Assembly (NCBI GenBank): GCA_020852815.1
Contig: JADZAN010000028.1
Location: 167,654 to 231,653, forward strand
DNA: 64,000 nucleotides
Source: Gemmatimonadaceae bacterium
GTDB taxonomy: Bacteria; Gemmatimonadota; Gemmatimonadetes; Gemmatimonadales; Gemmatimonadaceae
Direction: 5' to 3'
The notes beneath the pieces are model-generated. The model was not told where the DNA came from. It did no database searches and saw nothing but the letters and a program-made list of their open reading frames with translations. Shown piece by piece: positions 25,025 to 33,768 of this stretch (positions are counted from its first letter, which is position 1; every line of letters starts with the position of its first letter). The position numbers and the translations under genes were made by a program.

Positions 25025-26551
25025 ATGCCCCGCTTCCGGAAGCCGCTGTCGCCAGGTTTCGCGCGATTCCGCCTCACCGGCGCCCCCTTGCTCCTGGCGC
25101 TGGCCTGCAGCAAGGCGGCGCCCCCGCCGTCCACACCGGTCGAGCCCGTGCCCCCTACCATCGCCGCGATCGACTCCCTGGTCGCCGACGCCTTGCGGGA
25201 CGGCAAGGTGCCGGGATTCGCCCTCACTATCGTGCGCGGCGACTCGATCATCCACAGCAAGGGATACGGCTTCGCCAACCTCGAGCAGCAGCGCGCGATG
25301 ACCGACACGACGCCGGTCGTGATCGGTTCGACGAGCAAGACCTTCACCGCATTCGCCGTCATGCAACTGACGGATGCCGGAAAGCTGGCGCTCGACAGCA
25401 GCATCGCGCGGTCCCTCACCATGCTCGGCGCGCCGCCTGCCGCGGGGAAGGCATCGCCAGTTGCAACGCCCGTCGATCCGCGCTTTGGTCAGATCACGCT
25501 GCGGCACCTCCTGACCAACGTGAGCGGGATCCCCGCCGGCTTCGCGGGCGACCCGTTCGAACACGTCGACACAACCACGACCGCGCTCGAGAACTACGTG
25601 CGCAACGACATCCTCACGCGCCGGCTCGATTTTGCGCCGGGAAGTTCCTACACGTACTCCAACCGCGGCTTCTCGCTCGCCTCGTTCGCGGTGCAGGAAG
25701 CCTCGGGGGAATCGTACGAGGACTACATCGCGAGCCACATCTTTCAACCGCTCGGAATGCGGCACAGCACCGGGCGCTTCTGGGTCGGGCCCGCGCGGGG
25801 AATGGTGCAGGGGTACCGTGAGTCGGTCGATGGCAAGCCGCTCCCCCGCCCTGCCGCGCTGGGACGCGAGCACACCGGCTCGGGGATGATCCTCTCCACC
25901 TCACGCGACGCCGGCAAGTTCCTGCGCGCCATCCTCAACGGAGGGCGTGCACCTGACGGCACGCAACTCCTCTCCGCCACCGCCACCGCGGAGATGACGC
26001 GCCCGCAGCAGAAGGCCGAGTCGGAGCTGGGCGGCCCCACCACCTACGCGCTGGCCTGGGAGGAGCACGACGCCGGCGGCGTCCCCCTGCTGCTCAAGGG
26101 CGGGAGCGTCGTCTCCATGGGGTCGCTGTTCGCCATGCTCCCGCAGCAGAAGGTCGGGATCGCGATGGTCTTCAACGACATCGACTACGGCAAGGTGCAG
26201 TTGCTCCAGAACGTGGTGAAGTACCTGCTCGGCGCACCGACGGCGCCGTACGCGGCGCTCCCCGCGCCGAGACCGGTCCCGCATGCGTCGTTTCGCCTTG
26301 CCCCCGAGAGGCGGCAGGCGCTGGTTGGCGACTACATGACCATGGCAGGGCTCATGCACATCAGTGTGCGCGGCGACACATTGGTCGCCCGTTTCGAGGG
26401 CGACGACATCACCCTCGAACCATCATCGGACAGCTCGTTCATCACGCGCAGCGTGATCCGCGAGCTCGAGGGCAAGCCGCTCGTCATCCGCCGATGCGGC
26501 GCCACGTTGTGCGCCTGGATGAATGGCGACTCCACCGCCGTCAAGCGTTAG
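25025..26551 (+). CDS. Beta-lactamase-fold serine hydrolase (class C-like), lipoprotein
   Basis: 508 residues from ATG 25025. Lipobox LLLALAC follows a short basic n-region. The Beta-lactamase (PF00144-type) domain carries SxxK in GSTSKTF and YxN in TYSNRGFSLA; the third motif is replaced by KGGSVVSM. A C-terminal DUF3471-like extension of about 100 residues follows (RQALVGDYMTMAGLMHISVR). Such proteins are esterases, D-amino peptidases or penicillin-binding protein homologues; beta-lactam hydrolysis is not implied. The stop is part of a CGTTAGG word and lies 11 bp before a second serine hydrolase, so the two form an operon. An in-frame extension upstream to 24701 is open but would cross the divergent gene. 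Confidence 0.82.
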   Translation: MPRFRKPLSPGFARFRLTGAPLLLALACSKAAPPPSTPVEPVPPTIAAIDSLVADALRDGKVPGFALTIVRGDSIIHSKGYGFANLEQQRAMTDTTPVVIGSTSKTFTAFAVMQLTDAGKLALDSSIARSLTMLGAPPAAGKASPVATPVDPRFGQITLRHLLTNVSGIPAGFAGDPFEHVDTTTTALENYVRNDILTRRLDFAPGSSYTYSNRGFSLASFAVQEASGESYEDYIASHIFQPLGMRHSTGRFWVGPARGMVQGYRESVDGKPLPRPAALGREHTGSGMILSTSRDAGKFLRAILNGGRAPDGTQLLSATATAEMTRPQQKAESELGGPTTYALAWEEHDAGGVPLLLKGGSVVSMGSLFAMLPQQKVGIAMVFNDIDYGKVQLLQNVVKYLLGAPTAPYAALPAPRPVPHASFRLAPERRQALVGDYMTMAGLMHISVRGDTLVARFEGDDITLEPSSDSSFITRSVIRELEGKPLVIRRCGATLCAWMNGDSTAVKR

Positions 26552-26562
26552 GCAAGCCACCC

Positions 26563-27747
26563 ATGTCCAACTCCCACGCCGCACCCATGCGCTCGCTCCT
26601 CGCCTCCACGGCGCTCCTGCTCATCCCGCTCTCTGGTGTGACGTCGCAGGGGAGCGCCCCCTGCAGCGCCACCGCCATCACGCGCCGCACCGAGCAGCGT
26701 CTCCAGGCGCTTACCGACTCGCTCGTGCGCGGCACCAGCGACATCCCGGCCATTGCACTCACCGTCTTCGCCCCGAAGCTCTGTCTCGAGTGGAGCGGGG
26801 CATCGGGCGTGGCCAACCGCGCCACCGGCGAGGCGATGACCTCGCGCCACCCGGTGCGCATGGCGAGCAACACCAAGACGTACACCGCGGCTGCCATCCT
26901 GCGCCTCATGGAGCAGGGCAAGCTCTCGCTGGACGATCCCGTCGCGAAACACCTCCCCGCGTCGAGCCTGGACCCGCTTGCACGTGACGGCTACGCGCTG
27001 GATCGCATCACGATCCGGCTCCTGCTGCAGCACCGCGCAGGCATCTACGACTACGCCATGGACTCCAACTTTATGGCGGCGATCTACCGCAACCCCACGC
27101 ACCGCTGGACGCGCGCCGAGCAGGTGGACTCGGCCGCGGTGTGGGGCGCGCCCTACGGCCCGCCGGGGAGCGTGTACCACTACACCGACACCGGCTACAT
27201 CCTCCTGGGCGAGATCGTCGAGCGGCTGACGGGGAAGGGGCTCGCCGAGTCGTTCCGTTCGTTGTTGCGCTTTGACAGGTTAGGGTTGCGTGACACATGG
27301 CTGGAGACGCTGGAGCCCCGGCCAGCAGCAACGCGCGACCTTGCGCACCAGTACATGGATACCACCGACACGCGCGGCTTTGACCCCTCGTTCGACCTGT
27401 ATGGAGGCGGCGGCTTGGCCGCGACCACCAGCGATATGGCGCGCTTTACCCGCGCGCTCTTCGTGGGCGGCGTCTACGACAGGCCAACGACCATTGCCAC
27501 CATGTCCGCGCTGCCCGAGGGTGCGACCGGTTCGCGCGCATATGCGCTCGGCATCTATCGCCAGGAGCTGGGTGGCGAGGTGTGGTGGGGACACTCGGGA
27601 TTCTGGAACACCGCGTCGTTCTACCTCCCGGCGCGCGGGCTCACCATCGCGGCGTCGGTGTCACAGCAGGCCAAGGGCTCGGTGATGCGCGCGCTGCTGG
27701 CCGGGGCGCTCGCCATCGTCACCGAGGGGGAGAAGGACGCACGTTAG
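26563..27747 (+). CDS. Second beta-lactamase-fold serine hydrolase
   Basis: 394 residues from ATG 26563. A Sec signal peptide (MRSLLASTALLLIPLSGVTSQ) precedes a PF00144-type domain with SxxK in MASNTKTYTA, the YxN position occupied by YTDTGY, and HSGF as third motif. Cys residues in APCSATAI and KLCLEW may bond. It lacks the C-terminal extension of its upstream neighbour and a lipobox, so it is probably soluble in the periplasm or secreted. The 11-bp gap to the first hydrolase indicates co-transcription. The two sequences are clearly diverged, so they are old paralogues or independent recruits. Confidence 0.82.
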   Translation: MSNSHAAPMRSLLASTALLLIPLSGVTSQGSAPCSATAITRRTEQRLQALTDSLVRGTSDIPAIALTVFAPKLCLEWSGASGVANRATGEAMTSRHPVRMASNTKTYTAAAILRLMEQGKLSLDDPVAKHLPASSLDPLARDGYALDRITIRLLLQHRAGIYDYAMDSNFMAAIYRNPTHRWTRAEQVDSAAVWGAPYGPPGSVYHYTDTGYILLGEIVERLTGKGLAESFRSLLRFDRLGLRDTWLETLEPRPAATRDLAHQYMDTTDTRGFDPSFDLYGGGGLAATTSDMARFTRALFVGGVYDRPTTIATMSALPEGATGSRAYALGIYRQELGGEVWWGHSGFWNTASFYLPARGLTIAASVSQQAKGSVMRALLAGALAIVTEGEKDAR

Positions 27748-27771
27748 CAGTCTCGCGCGAGCGCTGGGGTA

Positions 27772-29013
27772 CTACTCGATCTTCCGCTCGCCGGAGCCCA
27801 CCGCCAGGAACACCAGTGCTCCGGCAGCCGCAATCGCCGCCGTCACCATGAAGGCCGTCGCATAGCTTCCGGTGCGTTGCACCAGCCACCCCGTGACGGC
27901 AACACCAATGATGCCGGGAATGGTCCCCGCGGTGTTGCTGATCCCCCAGATCACGTCTGCATAACGCGGTGCGATGTCGAAGGCGTTGACCGCGAAGCCG
28001 GCCAGGCAGCAGCCCAACGCCCCCGTGGCGGCGCACATCAGCATCACCCCCACCGTGGGCGACGTCGCCAGCGGGACGAGCAGGAGGAAGATCGCCGTCC
28101 CGAACAACCCCAGTGCCTGCATCAGCTTGCGCACGTAGGTCGCGCTCCGCCCCCGGCGCAGCAGGCGGTCGGCGGCGTTCCCGGCCAGGTTGGCCATGAT
28201 GAACGTTGCCAGCGGCGGTGCAGCCGAGAGCACGCCGGCGCTCGCCAGCGAGACGTTGAACGTCGCCTTGAAGTACGACGGGAGCCACGCCAGCAGGACG
28301 TACAGCGTCCAGTTGTTGGCGAAGTGGTTGGTGATGATGGCCCACACCGCCGGCGTGCGCAGGATGCGCCCCCACGGAATGGCGCGCGCGCCGGGGGCCG
28401 CATCCTCAGGGACGCCACGTCCACTCCCCACCAACGCGAACCAGGCCACGGCCCACACCACGCCCACGAGTCCGAAAGCGTAGAAGGGAACGGGCCACCC
28501 GTACTCGCGCACCAACCATCCCGTGACCGGAAGCGAGAAGACGGTCCCGATGGAGAGCCCGCTGGTAAAGAGGGCCACCGCGCGCGAGCGCTGCGACGCG
28601 GGGACCCACCGTCCCACCATGTTGATGCACGCCGGAAAGACCGCCGCCTCGCCAAGGCCTAACGCGATGCGTGCGCCGATCAACGCCGTCAGCCCCAACG
28701 TGGCGGCAGCGGGCGTGAGCATCGTGAACAACGACCACCACACCACCGCCACACCGAGCAGGAGCTTGCCACCGTACCTGTTGGCGAGCCCACCGCTCAC
28801 CACCTGCAGCAGGAGGTAGCCGACAAAGAACGACGAGAGGACGAGCCCCTTGGTCGTCTCGGTCCACGCAAACTCCTCCTGCATCGCGATGGCAGCCACC
28901 GAGATGTTGGTGCGATCGATGTAGGAGATGAAGACCGCGGCGAAGCAGAGGAGGACAACGGTATAGGACGCGGGCCAGCGTCGCGCGGGATGCTCGGCGG
29001 GAGGAGGAGTCAT
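27772..29013 (-). CDS. MFS transporter, anion:cation symporter-type
   Basis: 413 residues from ATG 29013 with GGAGGAGG just upstream. About 12 hydrophobic segments are visible. The early sequence FAAVFISYIDRTNISVAAIAM and GLVLSSFFVGYLLLQVVSGGLANRYGGK match the ACS (SLC17/ExuT-like) branch that imports organic anions such as sugar acids, glucarate or phthalate with H+ or Na+. The central loop and paired six-helix halves are as usual. It converges on the serine hydrolase gene and is divergent from the MBL hydrolase at 29146. The cargo cannot be predicted. Confidence 0.82.
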   Translation of the reverse strand: MTPPPAEHPARRWPASYTVVLLCFAAVFISYIDRTNISVAAIAMQEEFAWTETTKGLVLSSFFVGYLLLQVVSGGLANRYGGKLLLGVAVVWWSLFTMLTPAAATLGLTALIGARIALGLGEAAVFPACINMVGRWVPASQRSRAVALFTSGLSIGTVFSLPVTGWLVREYGWPVPFYAFGLVGVVWAVAWFALVGSGRGVPEDAAPGARAIPWGRILRTPAVWAIITNHFANNWTLYVLLAWLPSYFKATFNVSLASAGVLSAAPPLATFIMANLAGNAADRLLRRGRSATYVRKLMQALGLFGTAIFLLLVPLATSPTVGVMLMCAATGALGCCLAGFAVNAFDIAPRYADVIWGISNTAGTIPGIIGVAVTGWLVQRTGSYATAFMVTAAIAAAGALVFLAVGSGERKIE

Positions 29014-29145
29014 GGCGCACGAATTGACGCGCTCGCGCCCGCGAGGAGAAGGGGGCGCAAGCATCTCACCCCATTCCCGATGCGAGGCCAAGCCACCAGC
29101 TTGGAGGCGCGCCGAATCCGTTCCGCACGCCGCACACATCCCTCG

Positions 29146-29757
29146 ATGCCGCACGCTGCACGCCCCGAGCTGTCCATCGTCAACGTGGGTTATCGCGCCA
29201 CCAACTTCTGGGTGCTGAGCGCGGGGCGGTCGCGCTTTCTCGTCGACCTAGGGTGGATGGGGCGGTTTGCCGCGCTGGAGCACGAACTGAAGCGCAAGGA
29301 CATTCCGCTGCGCGAGATCACGCACGGATTCGCCACGCACTTTCACCTGGATCACGCGGGCGCCGCGCAGGACCTCAAGGCGCGCGGGATGCGCCTCGTC
29401 GTCACCCCGGAGCAGCTGCCGCACATTGCCGCCATGCGGCAGCATGCCAAGCCGGATGACCACTATACGGAGATCCGCCTCGACGACAATCTCGTCGTCC
29501 CCATCGCGGAGAGCCGAGCTTTCCTCGCCACGCGTGGCCTGTGCGGGCAGTTCGTCCACACGCCCGGCCATTCGGACGACAGCGTCTCGCTCCTGCTCGA
29601 CTCGGGCGAGGCGTTCACGGGCGACCTCACCCATCCCACGGTCATCACCGACGAGGAGGCGGAGACGACACTGCGAAGCTGGCGCACGCTCTCGGCGCTT
29701 GGTGCCAGCGTCGTGTATCCCGGGCACGGGGCGGTGCATCGGCTGCAACTCCCCTAG
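29146..29757 (+). CDS. Metallo-beta-lactamase-fold hydrolase
   Basis: 203 residues from ATG 29146. The metal motif THFHLDHAG places HxHxDH at residues 65-70. Later ligands are FVHTPGHSDDSVSL (His), AFTGDLTHP (Asp) and YPGHGAVHRL (His), giving a complete binuclear site. The short length and spacing fit glyoxalase-II-like or general MBL hydrolases. There is no signal peptide, so it is cytosolic. Divergent from the MFS transporter by about 130 bp. An upstream in-frame start at 28990 is possible but would overlap the transporter gene. Confidence 0.8.
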   Translation: MPHAARPELSIVNVGYRATNFWVLSAGRSRFLVDLGWMGRFAALEHELKRKDIPLREITHGFATHFHLDHAGAAQDLKARGMRLVVTPEQLPHIAAMRQHAKPDDHYTEIRLDDNLVVPIAESRAFLATRGLCGQFVHTPGHSDDSVSLLLDSGEAFTGDLTHPTVITDEEAETTLRSWRTLSALGASVVYPGHGAVHRLQLP

Positions 29758-29916
29758 CGGCACGGCGCGCCGGTTGCAGCTCGCACTGCCCGCGCGTCAT
29801 TGCACGACGAGCCATGCCTATCCCGCCGCGCCCAGCGAGCCATACGTGACCGATCGCACACATCCGCACGCCGTCAGTGACGACACGTCGCTGCTCCCCG
29901 CGTCGAGCCACACCTC

Positions 29917-31146
29917 GTGACCCCGCACTACAGCGCCACGCTGGTGCGCAAGACGGCCGAGTCGGTGCTGGCCTCGTATCGCCGACTCTTCGTCGACGCG
30001 TATCCACTCGCCCCCATCGATCGCCACGCCTACGACGTTGAGGTCTTCGACTGGTATGACGCCATGACGGCGTCGCTGGCCACCCTTGGCTTCACCGCGC
30101 TGGGTGATCGCAAGAACGTCAAGGACGCTGCGATCGCCGAGCCGGGGGGCGGCCCCTTCGCCCGCCGGTTCGTCTCCAACAATCACGTGCATCGCATCGA
30201 CCTGTTCCAGGTGCAAGGCGGCACCGCGTCGGCGTGGACGCGCGTGGTGAATCTCGTGTCCGAGTTGAGCGACGGGTCGTTCGTGTGGACCAGCACCGCG
30301 CCGCAGCATTGGAATACCCCGCCGCACCTCCTCCTGGACTACATCCCGCACGACACGCCGCTCGACGCACTCCTGCGCGCACATCTCCAACGTCTCGGCG
30401 CGTACCTGCGTGAGCATGACGGGGTGACGACGGTGACGCTGGCAACGCTCGACGATGTCGTGGCCTCCGAGAACCGCTGCCAGCGTCGCACCGCGGCCTT
30501 CCGTCGCCAGCAAGGGGTGCCCTCGGTCGAGGAGCTCGTGCGCCTGGGCTCCGAGCCAACGTTCGCCGCGCTCACGCATCGCGCCATGCACGAGATGGTC
30601 TTCGGTAACGCGGCCGGAGATTCGGCCAGCGCACCGGACAGCGCACCGGACAGCACACCGGCCAGCGCCAGCGAGTGGCACGTGGCGCGCGTCGACCTGC
30701 CTAACGCCGGCCAGGGCACGATGTCGTTCGCGGAACTCATCGCCTTCGCGCTCGACCAGGGGGCGGCGCAGGTGGCCAGTGTGGGCTCACCGCTCAATCC
30801 CTTCCTCGTGACCGAGACCGGGCGCGCGCATTTCTTCGTTTGCATCAGGGGCAACGGCGATCCGATGGAGATTGCCCTGAAGACGCTGCGCACGGAGGAG
30901 CGGGAAGCGACCGCCTGCGCGCTGGCGCTCGATTCGCGCATCACCACGCGCGACGGAAAGCAAAGCGACGCCATCCTGGTGATGGCGTCGCGTCGTGATG
31001 GATCGCTCGGCGAAACGTGGGCCCAGGGCTATCGCCCCAAGGGGCTGTTCAGGTCGTTCAAGTTGTTGCCCCTGCGCGAGCAGGTGGCCACGTCGAAGAA
31101 CCTCTTCACCGAAGCGGACGGCGCAGGAAACACGCCGTCCGCGTGA
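29917..31146 (+). CDS. Conserved-looking protein of unknown function
   Basis: 409 residues from GTG 29917. No signal peptide or membrane span. An N-terminal domain of about 210 residues (DVEVFDWYDAMTASLATLGF; RRFVSNNHVHRIDLFQVQGG; LLLDYIPHDTPLDALLRAHL) is followed by a low-complexity Ala/Ser/Asp/Pro linker from a short DNA repeat of roughly 12 bases near 30634-30668, then a C-terminal domain (GTMSFAELIAFALDQGAAQV ... EREATACALALDSRITTRDG) ending in a basic tail (GLFRSFKLLPLRE). I do not recognise the family. The stop is 13 bp from the stop of the convergent M28B peptidase gene. Coding potential is good throughout. Confidence 0.6.
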   Translation: MTPHYSATLVRKTAESVLASYRRLFVDAYPLAPIDRHAYDVEVFDWYDAMTASLATLGFTALGDRKNVKDAAIAEPGGGPFARRFVSNNHVHRIDLFQVQGGTASAWTRVVNLVSELSDGSFVWTSTAPQHWNTPPHLLLDYIPHDTPLDALLRAHLQRLGAYLREHDGVTTVTLATLDDVVASENRCQRRTAAFRRQQGVPSVEELVRLGSEPTFAALTHRAMHEMVFGNAAGDSASAPDSAPDSTPASASEWHVARVDLPNAGQGTMSFAELIAFALDQGAAQVASVGSPLNPFLVTETGRAHFFVCIRGNGDPMEIALKTLRTEEREATACALALDSRITTRDGKQSDAILVMASRRDGSLGETWAQGYRPKGLFRSFKLLPLREQVATSKNLFTEADGAGNTPSA

Positions 31147-31159
31147 GGAGCTCGCACGC

Positions 31160-33430
31160 TCAGGGCACTGGCCTCCCCGCATCCTCGAGCAGCTTGGCCG
31201 CCTTGGCCACCAACTCGCCTTCGCGCAGCAGCGCCGTCGCGATCTTGGCAATCTGCTCCTGCGCCTGTGCCCATTCCTTCTGTTCGATCGCTTCCCGCAC
31301 GCCGGGGAGCGTCTTCACCCCATAGCCGGTGTAGTAGCCCGGGGCGTAGAGCGAGTGCTGGTACCACGGCCGGCGCGGCAACCCCTCGGGAATGAGCAGC
31401 ACCTGGTCGCTCTGGCGCAGGAGCGCATTCACCTTGCCTAACGCGGCCTGCGTTGCGGCCCCGCTCACCACGTTGCCATACGCATTCTCGTAGCGTGTGG
31501 CCGCGCGCTGGAGCGAATCGACCGCGTTCTGGATGGGGGCAAAGTTGAGGTGCGGCGCCAGCTCCTGCGCCTTGGGCGCCGTCAACGGGCGACGCGGGTC
31601 GTTCACCGCGGCGTATGTTCCTTCGGAGATGCGCCGGTTCAACTCCTCGATCTCCTTGGCCGTCCGCTCGCGCAGCGAGGTGACCTCGCCCAGGTAGCGC
31701 GACGCCGTGGCCGAGAGCCCGCCGAACTCCGCCGGAAGCACGTCGGCATTGGCCACGCGCATCACCATCATCACCGCCGTCTGCGCCAGCGCGCGCCCGT
31801 ACACGAACGACGAGTCGCTGAAGCGCGTGTACCAGGCAAAGGTGTCGTAGATCGAGTGATAGATCCCGCCGCCATCCTCGCCGCCAAAGCCGATGTTGAG
31901 CGTGGGGACGCCAGCGTGCTGCAGGAAGGGGGTGAAGTCGGAGCCCGAACCCAGCGCCTCGAGGCGGATGTCGCGGCGCGTGCGCGCCTCGGCGTCGCCT
32001 TGCAGGATCTCCGCCGCGCGCAGGCGTTGCAGGATCGAGACGTTGGCCTCGGGGTCCATCACCTCGCTCGCCACCTCCGTCACGAAGCGCTCCAGCGCGT
32101 GCGACCCCGCCGCGCCAAAGAAGCCGCGCCCGTTGCCATCGGTGTTGAGGTAGAAGACACCCTTGGCGCGCATGTCGGCCATGTGTTCCTCGACCCACTC
32201 CGTGGAACCCAGGAGCGAGGGCTCCTCGCCGTCCCAGCCGGCATAGATGATCGTGCGCTTCGGGCGCCATCCCTGCTTCACCAGCTCGCCTAACGCGCGC
32301 GCTTCCTCCAGTTCGGCCACCATCCCCGAAATCGGGTCCTCGGCACCGTTCACCCAGCCGTCGTGGTGGTTGCCGCGCATCACCCACTCGTCAGGCAGCT
32401 CGGAGCCGCGCAGCGTGGCAATCACGTTGTAGAGCGGGGTGAGCTTCCAGTCGAACTCCAGCTTGAGGTGCACCTTGGCCGCGCCGGGCCCCAGGCGATA
32501 GGTGAGGGGGAGCCCGCCACGCCAGGCCGGTGGGGCCACGGGGCCCGTGAGCGCGGCAAGGAGCGGTTGCGCGTCGGCGTACGAGATCGGGAGGACAGGG
32601 ATCTTCATGATCGTGATCGCGTCCTCCCGGTCCAGGCGCTTGGCGTCGGCCGTCGCGCCAACCCCCGGGGTCAGCGGGTCGCCCGGATAGGTCGGCATGT
32701 CGAGCACCGATCCGCGCTGCACGCCGTCTTTGGGGCGGAACGGCCCGTTGGGATACGTCTCCCCTTCCGCGTAGCCGTCGTCCTTGGGATCGGAATAGAT
32801 GAGCGCGCCCACCGCACCGTGCTCGTACGCCACCTTGGGCTTGATCCCGCGCCACGAGCCGCCGTAGCGCGCAATGACGATCGCCCCCTTCACCGAGATC
32901 CCGCGCCGCTCCAACTCCTCATAGTCGGCCGGCACGCCGTAGTTCACGTAGACGAGCGGGGCGGTGACGTCGCCATCGCTGGAGTAGGCGTTGTAGGTCG
33001 GGAGCTGCTCGGCGCGCTGGGACGTGGACGAATCTTCCTTGAGCACCGGTTCCTCGAGTTTAGCCTTGAACGTGGTGGGCGCCACGAGTTCGAGGATGCG
33101 GACCTTTGGCGTGGGGAAGAGGACGTCGAAGCGCTCGAGCTTGGCCTCCCATCCATAGGACTCGAACTGCGCGCGCAGCCACTCGGCGACCTCCCGGCCG
33201 TAGGGCGAGCCCAGGTGATGCGGGCGAGCCGAGAGTCGGCGCATCGCCTCGCGCATCCGGTTGGGGTCGGGTATGGCGCGATACTTCGCCTCCCATTCGC
33301 GTTGCACCCGGGACGATGCAGCGCTGAAGCCGCGAATCGGCGGCGGGTCGTCCAGGCGTGGCGCCGTGGCGGCCACGAGCATCGGGACGAGCGCTAGGGG
33401 GAGGAGTCGGGTGGCGGTGAGTCGAGGCAT
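31160..33430 (-). CDS. M28B peptidase, glutamate carboxypeptidase II/NAALADase-like
   Basis: 756 residues from ATG 33430. The signal segment (LLPLALVPMLVAATA) is followed by three regions of the transferrin-receptor/GCPII type: a PA domain (GISVKGAIVIARYGGSWRGI ... GAVGALIYSDP), the M28 catalytic domain with GNHHDGWVNGAEDPISG (His and bridging Asp) and IYAGWDGEEPSLLG (catalytic Glu pair), NTDGNG, YHSIYDTF (last His), and a TFR-like dimerisation domain at the C-terminus. It should release acidic residues from exported or environmental peptides. Length agrees with the family. The gene is divergent from the Trp-rich protein gene across a G-rich intergenic region. Confidence 0.88.
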   Translation of the reverse strand: MPRLTATRLLPLALVPMLVAATAPRLDDPPPIRGFSAASSRVQREWEAKYRAIPDPNRMREAMRRLSARPHHLGSPYGREVAEWLRAQFESYGWEAKLERFDVLFPTPKVRILELVAPTTFKAKLEEPVLKEDSSTSQRAEQLPTYNAYSSDGDVTAPLVYVNYGVPADYEELERRGISVKGAIVIARYGGSWRGIKPKVAYEHGAVGALIYSDPKDDGYAEGETYPNGPFRPKDGVQRGSVLDMPTYPGDPLTPGVGATADAKRLDREDAITIMKIPVLPISYADAQPLLAALTGPVAPPAWRGGLPLTYRLGPGAAKVHLKLEFDWKLTPLYNVIATLRGSELPDEWVMRGNHHDGWVNGAEDPISGMVAELEEARALGELVKQGWRPKRTIIYAGWDGEEPSLLGSTEWVEEHMADMRAKGVFYLNTDGNGRGFFGAAGSHALERFVTEVASEVMDPEANVSILQRLRAAEILQGDAEARTRRDIRLEALGSGSDFTPFLQHAGVPTLNIGFGGEDGGGIYHSIYDTFAWYTRFSDSSFVYGRALAQTAVMMVMRVANADVLPAEFGGLSATASRYLGEVTSLRERTAKEIEELNRRISEGTYAAVNDPRRPLTAPKAQELAPHLNFAPIQNAVDSLQRAATRYENAYGNVVSGAATQAALGKVNALLRQSDQVLLIPEGLPRRPWYQHSLYAPGYYTGYGVKTLPGVREAIEQKEWAQAQEQIAKIATALLREGELVAKAAKLLEDAGRPVP

Positions 33431-33768
33431 GCGCGGGAAGCGGGGTGGTGGGAGAGGCGGGGGCGGGGGGCGGCGGGGGGCGGGGGGGAGGGGGGAAGAT
33501 CGACCTGCGACAACGGGACGATCGCCCCAACCTACACCGGCTGTCGAGCCCCCCCGGTCGCGGCGGGTGCCGACGCGTCGCCGGCGCCGTGTCGGCCGTG
33601 TTCGCCGTATTGCGGCGAGCACGGCCGCACCACCGTGACGCACCGCACCAAACTCGTTAGGGTAGCGCGCTCGAGGCTGGTGCGGACTCGTAGTCGCCCC
33701 AGTTTCCTAACGATTGACAGCGCCCCATGCTCGAACTCCGCGCGGAGATCATTCACCTGGAGGACGAC
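33431..33768. other. Divergent intergenic region with a long G-rich tract
   Basis: No gene. Immediately upstream of the M28B gene lies a nearly uninterrupted G-rich stretch on the plus strand (about 33441-33496) with many runs of four or more G, capable of G-quadruplex formation or strand slippage. Two CGTTAGG/CCTAACG words lie at 33655 and 33706. The Trp-rich protein start is preceded by GGAGG at about 33759. Confidence 0.6.

Noticed and set aside
25025..27747. Tandem serine hydrolases considered as beta-lactam resistance genes
   Set aside because: The SxxK and YxN motifs are shared with esterases and peptidases; the third motif is not KTG, one has YTD in place of YxN, and context gives no link to cell-wall or resistance genes.
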